The notes below the pieces were generated by a model. The model saw only the letters and a list, made by a program, of their open reading frames with translations. It was not told the DNA's origin and did no database searches. The translations under genes were made by a program, and so were the position numbers. A stretch of 64,000 nucleotides of DNA from Gammaproteobacteria bacterium (GTDB taxonomy: Bacteria > Pseudomonadota > Gammaproteobacteria > Steroidobacterales > Rariloculaceae). Location: the NCBI GenBank assembly GCA_036381015.1, contig DASVDR010000020.1, forward strand, positions 1 through 64,000, in the 5' to 3' direction. Positions 25,673 to 34,800 of this stretch are shown piece after piece. Position 1 is the first letter of the stretch; each line of letters begins with the position of its first letter.

Positions 25673-26285
25673 TTTCGCGTTCCCTGATCGATCGCTCGAT
25701 GTTCGTGATCGCATCGAGCTTCTGTTGCGCCTCTTGCAGTTGTTTCCGCAGCCTCTCGTTCTCCTCGAGCGCGGCCTCGAGCCGCCGCCCGTTCTCGACG
25801 TCCTCCGCCTCCCGTGCCTCGGCCGCGGCCACGCGCAGCTGCTCCGCCTCGGCGTCGAGAATCAGCCGCTCCTCGACCTCCTTCAAATGAATCGCGACGA
25901 GCATCCGCTCCTCCGGCAGCAGCGCGGCGCCGGAGGCGAGCAGCTCGCTCAGCATGCGTCGGGCTTCGGCCGGATCGCTCGAAGGATGGTCGGGCGTTGC
26001 GAGCGCGAGCGCGAGCTTCAAGCGGTTCGTCGTCGTCGGCGCGGCGGCCGCAGCTTCCGCGACCTCGAGGAAGGTCTCGGCCTGCGTGACCGGATCACCC
26101 TCCACGAGCTGACGCATGACCTCGAGATACACCGAGAGCCCTTCGCCGTCCAGAAACACGTCTTCCGACTGCTCGGCGTCCGTCGTGCCCGGCTCGTCGC
26201 GCACGAACAGCCCGCCAGCCGTGCAGCCGCCGAGCATCGCAGCCGCGCCGGCCGCGACGAGCGCCGCGAAAAAAGTGTCTGACAC
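25653..26285 (-). CDS. QseG-like outer-membrane lipoprotein
   Basis: This protein has about 210 residues. The lipobox MLGGC follows a hydrophobic stretch (FFAALVAAGAAA). An acidic region and a C-terminal coiled coil follow (EAEQLRVAAAEAREAED, RLEAALEENERLRKQLQEAQ). A position between sensor kinase and GlrR-type regulator matches QseG/YfhG. No ATG suits. The best start is GTG 26285, inside a copy of the GGTGTCTGACACC repeat, giving VSDTFF before the hydrophobic core. This signal peptide lacks the usual basic n-region. A nearby GTGAAAAAGGAG in another frame hits a stop within the repeat, suggesting that a repeat insertion replaced the original N-terminus. Confidence 0.7.
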   Translation of the reverse strand: MSDTFFAALVAAGAAAMLGGCTAGGLFVRDEPGTTDAEQSEDVFLDGEGLSVYLEVMRQLVEGDPVTQAETFLEVAEAAAAAPTTTNRLKLALALATPDHPSSDPAEARRMLSELLASGAALLPEERMLVAIHLKEVEERLILDAEAEQLRVAAAEAREAEDVENGRRLEAALEENERLRKQLQEAQQKLDAITNIERSIRERENGTDSQ

Positions 26286-26308
26286 CTTCAGGTGTCTGAC
26301 TCCTTTTT
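26269..26308. repeat. REP-like doublet, locus 1
   Basis: Two palindrome copies, AGTGTCTGACACC (26274-26286) and GGTGTCTGACTCC (26291-26303), have centres 17 bp apart and flanking A and T tracts. This doublet is tighter than the other loci. It overlaps the start of the qseG-like gene and separates it from the kinase gene. Confidence 0.8.
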
Positions 26309-26356
26309 CACCGCTCGCGCGCTTGCGCCGATCCCCCGTCACTCTCGACGCTCCTC

Positions 26357-27823
26357 TCACGCGTTCACGACGAGCTGCGGACGATCGGTGGCGCGGCGCA
26401 GCGGCAGACGGACCTGGAAATGCGCGCCCGGCCAGTCGCTGTCGATCAGCTCCACCGTGCCGCCGTGCGCCTGCACGCACTCGGCGACCACCGAGAGCCC
26501 GATGCCGGTTCCGCCGATCGGACCGCCCTGCAGCCGCCGCCCCTGGTAGAACGCCTCGAAGATCCGCGGCCGATCCTCCGGCATGATTCCGGGACCGGTG
26601 TCCGCGACCTCGAGCACGAGCTCCGTGCCCTTCAGCTCCGCGCCCACGTAAATCGTGCCGCCGTTCGGCAGGAACTTGATCGCGTTCGAGATCAGGTTCT
26701 CGAGCACGAGCCGCAGCTTGCCTTCGTCCGCGCGCACTCGGATTGCGCTTACCTCGAGCTGGAGCTTGATCTTTTGATTCGATATCAACAGCCGGTGCTG
26801 GCTGAGCACCGAGAAGACGAGCGGCTTCAGCTCGAACTCGCAGATCTCGAGCGACGCGGTCTTCGTCTGCCACGCGCTGAAGTTCAACAGATTCTCGATC
26901 AGCTTCTGAAGCTTCACGCCGTTGTCGCGCAAGATGGCGGTGACCTCGTGCTGCTGCGTGTCGAGCGGGCCGACCGAACCGTCGAGCAGCAGCTCCGTGC
27001 CCTCGCGGATGTTCGCAAGCGGTGTCTTCAACTCATGCGACATGTGCCGCAGGAATTTGTTCTTCTCGTCGGTGGATTCCTTCAGCCGGTGGCGCAGCCA
27101 CTCGAGCTGCCGACCGAGCGTCTCGATGTCGCGGGGGCCGGTGACCGTGATCGGGTGGCTGAAGTCGCCGCTGCCGAGCTCGCGGATCGCGCGGTCCACC
27201 TGGCGCATCGGCCGCCCCACGACGACGAGGAAGAAGAGAATCAGCACGATCGTCCCGGGAATCAGCAGCGCCGACTGCCACATCAGCGCCTGCTGCGCGT
27301 CGCGCGTGCTCTCCTGAAGCGCGGCGAGCTGCGCGTTGCGGGCGATGCGCATGCCCTGCGAAATCTCGCGCGCCGCGCTCGCCAAGGTCCTGAAGTTTTC
27401 GATGACGATCTCGAGCGTCTCGTCGGCCGGCACGTCCTGTGTGAGCGCCGCGCGCGTCTCTTTCGACACTTGCAAGAGATTCTGCAGCTGTGCCGCGACG
27501 GCGGCCTCCTGCGGCAGGGCCGCGAGCGTCGCGATGCTCTGCTCGAGCGCCGCCTGATCCGCGTCGTAGATCGGGAGATACTCCCGATCCTTCTCGAGAA
27601 GCAGGTACTGGCGTGCGGAGCGCTCCAGGTTCATCAGCAGGCTCGAGATACGCTGCGATTCGAGCAGCGTAGCGGCGTTCTCCTCGGCCACCGCTTCGCT
27701 CTCGGCCGCAAGCTGCCCGAGCTTGATCGCCGCGTTCGCGATCGCGATCAAGAGCGGGAGCGTGACGAGCGCCAGCCCCACGAGCGTCAGCCCGAGGAGA
27801 GTGCGGGGTCGCCCGATTTTCAC
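26357..27823 (-). CDS. glrK: Sensor histidine kinase GlrK/QseE-like
   Basis: This 488-residue inner-membrane kinase has a first span at about 8-30, a helical periplasmic domain (about 35-180), a second span (LLIPGTIVLILFFLVVVG, about 186-203), a HAMP linker, HisKA with FLRHMSHELKTPLANI (phosphorylated His263) and an HATPase domain with N, G1 and G2 boxes (LVLENLISNAIKFLPNGG, VADTGPGIMPED, GGTGIGLSVV). The operon order kinase, lipoprotein, sigma-54 regulator matches glrK-qseG-glrR. It should phosphorylate the GlrR-type protein. The stimulus is unknown. galE lies upstream on the same strand, 36 bp away. Confidence 0.87.
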   Translation of the reverse strand: MKIGRPRTLLGLTLVGLALVTLPLLIAIANAAIKLGQLAAESEAVAEENAATLLESQRISSLLMNLERSARQYLLLEKDREYLPIYDADQAALEQSIATLAALPQEAAVAAQLQNLLQVSKETRAALTQDVPADETLEIVIENFRTLASAAREISQGMRIARNAQLAALQESTRDAQQALMWQSALLIPGTIVLILFFLVVVGRPMRQVDRAIRELGSGDFSHPITVTGPRDIETLGRQLEWLRHRLKESTDEKNKFLRHMSHELKTPLANIREGTELLLDGSVGPLDTQQHEVTAILRDNGVKLQKLIENLLNFSAWQTKTASLEICEFELKPLVFSVLSQHRLLISNQKIKLQLEVSAIRVRADEGKLRLVLENLISNAIKFLPNGGTIYVGAELKGTELVLEVADTGPGIMPEDRPRIFEAFYQGRRLQGGPIGGTGIGLSVVAECVQAHGGTVELIDSDWPGAHFQVRLPLRRATDRPQLVVNA

Positions 27824-27859
27824 TTGGCGTTATCCGTCACGTTCGTCGCCAATCCGAGC

Positions 27860-28861
27860 TCAGCTCGCCCACACGCCGGCCGCGAGCTTGCGCTCCCAGT
27901 TCAGCGAGCTCGACACGATCTGCTCGAGATCGTCGTACTTGGGCGTCCAGCCGAGCGTCGTGCGGATCCGTTCGGCTTCCGCCACGAGCACGGGCGGATC
28001 GCCGGCGCGTCTCGGCTCCTCCCGCTTGCGCAGCTCGTGACCCGCCGCCTGCTCGACCGCGGCGATCAGCTCGCGCACGCTGTAGCCGCGTCCGTAGCCG
28101 CAGTTCAACGTCGTCGACTCGCCGCCGGCACGCAGGTACTCGAGCGCCTTCAGATGGGCGGCCGCGAGATCTTCGACGTGGATGTAGTCGCGCACGCCGG
28201 TCCCGTCCGGCGTCGGATAATCGGTGCCGAAGATCGAGACGTGCGACCGCTTCCCTACCGCGGCCTCGCACGCGACCTTCGTCAGCAGCGTGGCCTTCGG
28301 CGTCGACTGCCCGATCCTTCCTTCGGGGTCGCAGCCCGCGACATTGAAGTAGCGCAGCGCGACATACGTCATCGGCGTGACCGCCGCGACATCGCGCAGC
28401 ATCCATTCGGTCATCAGCTTCGACGTGCCGTACGGATTGATCGGCGCGGTTGCACTCTCCTCCGATGCGCGCCCGCCTTCCGGGATGCCGTAAACGGCCG
28501 CCGTCGACGAGAAGACGAAATGGCGCACACCCGCGCGCTGCGCCGCCTCGATCAGCGTGCGGCTCGCGCACGTGTTGTTGCGGTAATACTTGAGCGGGTC
28601 GGCGACCGATTCGGGGACGATCGTATGGGCTGCGAAGTGCATGACCGTGTCGATGTCGAATCGCGTGAACAGGTCATCCAGACACTCCCTGTCGCCGGTG
28701 TTCCCGACGACGAGCTCGCCATACAGCACGGCTTGCCTGAACCCGGTGGAAAGATCGTCCAACACGACGACGTCTTCGCCCGCCTCGCCGAGCTGGCGAA
28801 CTACGTGCGAGCCGATATAACCCGCACCTCCGGTCACGAGTATCGTCTTCGGGCCCATCAT
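27860..28861 (-). CDS. galE: UDP-glucose 4-epimerase
   Basis: This 333-residue extended SDR enzyme has TILVTGGAGYIGSHVVRQL at the N-terminus (NAD-binding GxxGxxG), VVLDDLSTGF, FSSTAAVYG, the catalytic NPYGTSKLM (Tyr-X3-Lys) and the family segment LRYFNVAGCDPEGRIG. Length and motifs fit GalE, which interconverts UDP-glucose and UDP-galactose and supplies galactose for polysaccharides. It starts with two ATGs preceded by AGAGAGA. It may be co-transcribed with the downstream kinase operon, given the 36-bp gap. Confidence 0.93.
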   Translation of the reverse strand: MMGPKTILVTGGAGYIGSHVVRQLGEAGEDVVVLDDLSTGFRQAVLYGELVVGNTGDRECLDDLFTRFDIDTVMHFAAHTIVPESVADPLKYYRNNTCASRTLIEAAQRAGVRHFVFSSTAAVYGIPEGGRASEESATAPINPYGTSKLMTEWMLRDVAAVTPMTYVALRYFNVAGCDPEGRIGQSTPKATLLTKVACEAAVGKRSHVSIFGTDYPTPDGTGVRDYIHVEDLAAAHLKALEYLRAGGESTTLNCGYGRGYSVRELIAAVEQAAGHELRKREEPRRAGDPPVLVAEAERIRTTLGWTPKYDDLEQIVSSSLNWERKLAAGVWAS

Positions 28862-29139
28862 TCTCTCTAACGGAGCGACATAATCAAACGGGGCGAGTCT
28901 ATCAGTTCTCGCGTCCGCTCAACGGGTACCCGTCGCCGGTTGGCGACAACCGCCGCTCCCCCGGCGGCTTACAGTATGCACCTCGGATCCGCGGCCCAAA
29001 TCGGCAGCGAGTCTCGGTTTGCAGTGGTTTTTTCGGCGAAACGTCGCCTGCGCGAGACACTGGATTCGCGAAGCGGGCGATACCATCGACGCACGGACCC
29101 CGGTATGTTATCCGATGGATCCCGAAAGAAGGGTGCTCG

Positions 29140-30903
29140 ATGGAACGGAGCGCACCGCGGGCGCGAGCGCTGCCGCTGCCCTGCTGGCTCGCGTGGCTCG
29201 CGGTCTCGGCCGGGCTGTTGACGGGTTGCGGAGGCGGCGGGGACGCGAGCGCGAGCACCGCTGTCGTCGTGAGCGGCGCCGTGACGTTCGACAAAGTCCC
29301 GGTCGTCGGTCTCGGGCTCGACTACGACCGCGTCGAGCAAAGCCCCGCGCGGGGCCTCACCGTCGAAGCCGTTCGGGACGGCGACGTTCTCGATTCTACG
29401 ACGACCGACGAGGCCGGCCGCTATGCTTTGGAGCTTCCGCCAAACATCGCCGGCGTGAAGGTCCGGGTCAGCGCGGAGATGCGCCGCGCCGGCACTCCGG
29501 CCTGGGACTACCGCGTCGTCGACAACACCGAAGGCGACGCGCTCTATGTGCTCGAAAGCGCCGAATTTGCAACGGAGGAGGCGGATCTCGCGCTCGACCT
29601 GCACGCGGCGTCCGGGTGGGACGGCGCGGCCTACACGGGCACCCGCTCCGCGGCGCCGTTCGCGATCCTCGACGTCGTGTACGACGCCACCCAGTTCGTT
29701 CTCTCCGTCGCGCCGGACACGGTCTTCCCGCCGCTCGTGCTCCACTGGAGCGCCGACAACGTGCCGAGCCGCGGCGCCGACGGCGTGCCGGACTTCGCGA
29801 CCGGCGAGATCGGCTCGAGCCTGTTCCGGCCCGGCGCCGGCATCTATCTGCTCGGTGCGGAGGACAGCGACACCGACGAGTACGACCGGCACGTGATCGC
29901 TCACGAGTGGGCGCATTTCTTCGAGAACGCGCTCGCCCGCTCCGACAGCATCGGCGGTCCGCACACGCGCGGCGATCAGCTCGACATGCGGACCGCGTTC
30001 AGCGAGGGCTTCGCGAACGCGGTCTCGGCCATGATCACCGGCGACAAGATCTATACCGACGTGCTGGGGCCCGGGCAGGCCAGCGGGTTCGCATTCGACG
30101 TCGAGGGACCCTTCGTTCCGCAAAGCTCCGCGAGCCATCCGAATCCGAATCCCGGCTGGTTCAGCGAGGAGTCGGTCCAGGAGATCGTCTACGACCTGTT
30201 CGACGCCGCGCAGGGCGCGGACGAGCCCGAGGATACGGTTGCGCTCGGCTTCGGGCCGATCTTCGACGTGATGACGGCCGACATCCGCGAAACGCCGGCG
30301 CTCACGAGCATTTTCGCGTTCATCGACGCGCTGAAGCGGCGTGTGCCGGCCGTCGCGGAGGACCTCAACGCCCTCGTCGAGGCCCACGCGATCGCGCCGG
30401 TCGCCGACGCGTACGGGAGCGGCGAGGACAACTTCGGCACGCCGACCGATCCCACCGCCGTCGAGAGCGACGACATCCTGCCGATCTACAAGGACCTCGC
30501 CGTGGGTCTGCCCGTGACGCTGTGCAGCACCGACGCGTACAACTATGGGGGTGTCACCGGCTCGGTGAACAAGCTCGGGTCCCGGGCGTTCCTGAAGCTC
30601 GCCGTGCCGGACGTCGCGGACTACGCGATCACGGCCACGACGGTGAAGATGCCGGCCGGCGCGACGGCGGACCCGGACATGATCCTCTATCGCAGCGGGC
30701 CCTTCGCGAGATCGGAAGACGCCCCGGACGACGCGGCGTGCACCGTCGACACGCCGTCCGGGTGCGTCGAGCGCTTCGAGGCCTCCCTCGGCCCCGGCGA
30801 TTACGTGCTGGAGGTATACGAATGGACGAACACTCAGCCGGACGACGGCGACCACCCGCCGATCGGACGGACCTGCTTCGAGGTGGAGATCACCGCGCAA
30901 TGA
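29140..30903 (+). CDS. Secreted HExxH metalloprotease-like lipoprotein
   Basis: This 587-residue protein has a lipobox-type signal peptide (about 1-30, AGLLTGC) and then a carboxypeptidase-regulatory-like beta domain (about 40-130, VDGD...DEAGRYALELPPNIAG). Its central domain contains VIAHEWAHFFENAL, a zinc motif HEWAH at 255-259, with FSEGFANAVSAMI downstream that could give the third ligand (Glu). The C-terminal region (about 440-587) is beta rich and resembles a pre-peptidase-type domain (FLKLAVPDVADYAITA, GDYVLEVYEW). The family is not recognised exactly. A lipid-anchored or periplasmic peptidase is inferred. AAGGG precedes the ATG. The stop overlaps the next start (ATGA). Confidence 0.7.
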   Translation: MERSAPRARALPLPCWLAWLAVSAGLLTGCGGGGDASASTAVVVSGAVTFDKVPVVGLGLDYDRVEQSPARGLTVEAVRDGDVLDSTTTDEAGRYALELPPNIAGVKVRVSAEMRRAGTPAWDYRVVDNTEGDALYVLESAEFATEEADLALDLHAASGWDGAAYTGTRSAAPFAILDVVYDATQFVLSVAPDTVFPPLVLHWSADNVPSRGADGVPDFATGEIGSSLFRPGAGIYLLGAEDSDTDEYDRHVIAHEWAHFFENALARSDSIGGPHTRGDQLDMRTAFSEGFANAVSAMITGDKIYTDVLGPGQASGFAFDVEGPFVPQSSASHPNPNPGWFSEESVQEIVYDLFDAAQGADEPEDTVALGFGPIFDVMTADIRETPALTSIFAFIDALKRRVPAVAEDLNALVEAHAIAPVADAYGSGEDNFGTPTDPTAVESDDILPIYKDLAVGLPVTLCSTDAYNYGGVTGSVNKLGSRAFLKLAVPDVADYAITATTVKMPAGATADPDMILYRSGPFARSEDAPDDAACTVDTPSGCVERFEASLGPGDYVLEVYEWTNTQPDDGDHPPIGRTCFEVEITAQ

Positions 30904-31478
30904 CCTCGCGGACGGTCGTCGCGGCGACGGCAGCCCTGCTCGCGTGGCTTCTCGCCGCGTGCGGGGCCGCCGCGCAGACGAAGGCCGGCGCGCCGCTCGC
31001 GGACGCCGGGAAGCCCGTCGCCGCTTTCGGGATCGAGCACGAGCTCGGCGGACGGCCGGTCCTCGGCGTGCCGCTCGAGGTGCGCGTCACGCTCCGGCCG
31101 CAGACCGTGGTCGGCGACGTCACCGTCGAGCTCTCGGCCGACTCGGGGCTGCAGATCGACCCGCGCGACGCCGTGCTCTCGGCGGCCTCGGCGAGCCGCG
31201 ACGCGCCCGCGGAGTGGGTCGTGACCGTGCTGCCGCTGGCCGACGGCGTGCTTCGCCTGCGCCTGTTCGCCGAGGGGATCGTCGACGGCGCCCGGCAGGG
31301 CCGGAGCGTCGTCGTCCCGATCCGGGTCGGCAGCGCGAAAGCGGACGGCCGGTCCGGGGACGAGGCGAACGGCCGGCCGGGGTCCGAGGCGGTCGAGCCT
31401 GCGGAGGGCGCGGAGCCGGACGCTTCGGGCCGGGAAGACCAGCCGCTGATCCGTCTGCCGGCCGTCGATCCGCGTTAG
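30900..31478 (+). CDS. Small exported protein coupled to the metalloprotease
   Basis: This 192-residue protein has a signal sequence (AALLAWLLAACGAAAQ), with either a lipobox Cys at about 20 or signal peptidase I cleavage after AAAQ. A beta-sandwich-like domain follows (about 40-145, PLEVRVTLRPQ, VTVELSADSGL, WVVTVLPLADGVLRLRLFAEG), and the Gly/Glu/Asp-rich tail looks disordered. ATG 30900 overlaps the metalloprotease stop, so the two are translationally coupled and probably act together, for example as an inhibitor, partner or tether. No named family is recognised. Confidence 0.6.
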   Translation: MTSRTVVAATAALLAWLLAACGAAAQTKAGAPLADAGKPVAAFGIEHELGGRPVLGVPLEVRVTLRPQTVVGDVTVELSADSGLQIDPRDAVLSAASASRDAPAEWVVTVLPLADGVLRLRLFAEGIVDGARQGRSVVVPIRVGSAKADGRSGDEANGRPGSEAVEPAEGAEPDASGREDQPLIRLPAVDPR

Positions 31479-31842
31479 GGCGCTCTCGCCCCGGTGATCG
31501 CGACCCGGCGCGCGCTCCGGCCTCTCCGGGCTGCGCGGAGCCTTCCGTGTGCACGGCCGGCGGGCGCGGCGCCGGCGCCCGCCGCCGCCGGCAAGCGTCT
31601 GCTGGCCGCGGCGCTCCGCCGCCGCACCGTCCGCCGCCGGCCGCACCGTCCGTCGCCGGCCGCGCCGCTCCGCTGCCGGTCGCGCCCGCCGCCCGCTGGC
31701 GGCCGCCGCCAGCGCTCGCAGCACGACATAATCGAGCCGAAGCTGACATAAACGAGAGCTCAATCACGGCGGCTCGGGAAACCCACTCCCTATAGTGGGC
31801 GCCTCGAAAGCTCTGGCCGGCGCCGGCCGGAAGACGCCCTCG
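31479..31842. other. G+C-rich low-complexity intergenic region, 364 bp
   Basis: Bases 31560-31710 are runs of CCGCCG, GGCCGC and CCGTC with no convincing coding frame on either strand. Near the right end CCCACT (31782-31787) and AGTGGG (31794-31799) form a hairpin, and ATAATC/ACATAA patches at about 31726-31752 may be promoter elements for the cyclic-di-GMP gene. Confidence 0.5.
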
Positions 31843-34800
31843 ATGTTGAACGATCGCCTGAAGCGCCGGATCGCGGCCGCGCTCGCCCACGCCTCCGCTC
31901 GGGACGCGCTCGCCATGGTCCTGCGCGGCGCGGCGGACGATCCCGAGCGGTTTCGGGGCACGGAGCGGCCGCCTGGCGGCACGGAGGCCGGGTCGTCGCC
32001 CGACGGCCCGGAGGAAAGGTCTCCCGACCGCCCGGAGGCGCTGCCGCCCGACCGCCGGGCGGGGGCGCTGCCCGACCGTACGGGGGCGGGCGGCGGGCCG
32101 CTCGAGGACAGCGAGGTCGCGGCCGTCTTGCAGCAGATCGGCGACGTCGAGGACCCGACCGAGCAGGTCCGAACGGCGCCGGTCGGGCCGGACGAGACCA
32201 CCGTGACCCGCGAGCAGGCGTTTGCGCCTTTCGCTCCGGTCGCATCCGGGGCGGCGGCTGCACCGGAGCCCTCCGCGGCCCCGGAGCCCGCGCCGGCCGG
32301 TTTCGGGTCAGTGCCGGCCGGTTTCGGTCCGTCGCCGGCCGACCCGGAGGCGACCGGCGACGAAACGTCGCTTCAAGCGATTCTCGATAACGTCAAGGAC
32401 GCGATCGTCACCGTCGACGGCGAGGGCCGCGTGCGGCGGGCAAACGCGGCGGCATCCCGGCTCCTTTGCATCGATCCCGCCGACCTGCCCGGCCGGCCGA
32501 TCTCGGCGTTCATCCCGTCGCTCGAGCCGGCGGACGCCGCGCTCGCGGCCCTCGCGGAGCGGGCGGAGGACACGCTCCTGGACCTTCGGCCGACGCCGAT
32601 CGAAGGCCGCCGCGGGGACGGCGAGCCGTTCATGGCCGAGGTCACGGTGAGCGCGGCGGGCGCGCGGCGCGACGGCCGCCCGTTCTACGTGCTCTGCATG
32701 CGCGACGTCACCGAGCGAATGCAGAACGAGCAGGCGCTGCGCGAAAGCGAGGCGCGCTACCGCGCGCTCGTCGAGAACGCGCCGGAGGCGATCGTCGTGT
32801 TCGATGTCGATCAGGACCGTTTCGTCGACGCGAACGAGAACGCGGCCCGCCTGTTCAAGATGCCGCGCGAAGAGCTTCTGAAGATCGGGCCCCGGGAGAT
32901 CAGCCCGGAGCGACAGGCGGACGGTCTGCCGTCGTTCGGCCTCGTGCGCGGGTATGTCGATCGGGCGCTGAAGGGCGGCAGCCCGGTGTTCGAGTGGCTG
33001 CACTGCGACTCGAGCGGCGAGGAGATCCCGTGCGAGGTGCGCTTCCTGCGGCTGCCGTCGTCGACCAAGCGGTTGATCCGCGCGAGCATCATCGACATTA
33101 CGGCCCGGCGGCGCGCCGACACGCTCGCCCACGGCGAGCGGCGCGTGCTCGAGCTGATTGCCGCGAACGCGCCGCTCGAGCGCACGCTCCAAGCCGTCGT
33201 CCGCCTCGTGGAGACACTCTACCCCGAGCTCCATGCGGCGCTGATGCGGCTCGACACGAGCGCGCATCGGCTGCGGCTCGCCGCGTGCGGCTCGCTGCCC
33301 GCGCCGCTGAAGGACGCCCTCGAGGAGCTGCCCCTGTCGCTGGCCGCCGGACCTTGCGGGGCGGCCGCGTCGCTCGGCCGGCAGGTCGTCGTGACGGACA
33401 TCGCGCGAGATCCGCTCCTCGCGGAGCTGCGCGGCACGCTCGAGGGGCTCGGCATCGCGTCGTGCTGCTCGACGCCGATCGTCACGGCCGGCGACCGCAT
33501 CCACGGCACGCTCGCGATCTACTGCACGGCCCCCCGCGGCCCGAAGACCGAGGAGCTCGATCTCGTCACGCGCCTCGCGCAGCTGGCCGGGATCGCGATC
33601 CGCCGGAAGCTCGACGAGACCGCGCTTCGGGAGAGCGAAGCGCGCTACCGCGGTCTTTTCGACAACGTCGTCGACGGCGTCTTTCAGACCACCGTCGAAG
33701 GCGACCTGATCTCCGCGAACCCGGCCCTGATGCGAATGCTCGGCCTCGACGAGGACGAGCCCGTGGAATCGCTGCGGATCATCGACTTCTACGCCGATCC
33801 GAAGGACCGCGAGCGCCTGCTTGCGGCGCTCGCGGCCGGCGACGGGTTCGTGCGCGGCTTCGAGTATCGGCTGAAGCGGCGCAACGGCGGCACGATGGTA
33901 GTCGTCGAGAACTGCCGGCTCGTGAAGGACGCCGACGGCCGGCCGCTGTATCTCGAGGGCACCGTCACCGACGTCACCGAGCGCAAGGCCGCCGAGCAGG
34001 CGCTCTTTCGCGAGAAGGAGCGCGCGCAGGTCACGTTGCAGTCGATCGGCGACGCGGTGCTGACGACGGATGCTTCGGGCCGCATCGAGTACCTGAATCC
34101 CGTGGCCGAGCAGCTCACCGGGTGGGAGCGGCGCGACGCCCAGGGCAAGAGCGTGCAGGAGATCATTCAGCTCACGGACGAGGAGACCGGCGCGGTCGTC
34201 GAGCCGCCGGTCCTCCGCTGCCTCGCGGAGGGCCGCACGGTGACGCTGACGTCGAACGTCGTGCTCACTCATCGACTCGGCGGCTCGATCGCGATTCAGG
34301 ACTCCGCGGCGCCGATCCAGGACCGCAGCGGCCGCGTGATCGGCGCCGTCATGGTGTTTCACGACGTGAGCCGCGAACGGCAGCTGCACCGCAAGCTCTC
34401 GTATTACGCGAGCCACGACTCGCTCACGGGCTTCATCAACCGCCGGGAGTTCGAGGAGCGCTTGTCGGCGGCCGTGCGGGCGGTGCGCCAGGACGGCGCG
34501 CCTCCGTTCGCGCTGCTCTACATGGATCTCGATCAGTTCAAGGTCGTGAACGACACATGGGGGCATGCCGCGGGCGATTTGCTGCTGCGGCAGCTCGCCG
34601 AGATCCTGAAGGCCCGCGTCCGCTCCGCCGACGTCATCGCGCGCCTCGGCGGCGACGAGTTCGCCGTGCTCCTCGCCGACTGTCCCGTGCAGCGCGCCGT
34701 CGAGATCGCCGACGCGCTGCGCGAAGCGATCGCGCAGTTTCGCTTCACGTGGCGCGACGGATCGCTTCAGGTCGGCGTCAGCATCGGCGTCGTGCCGGTC

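Noticed and set aside
26420-28870. Plus-strand open frame of over 800 codons across glrK and galE
   Set aside because: It is antisense to two clear genes and has no recognisable family.
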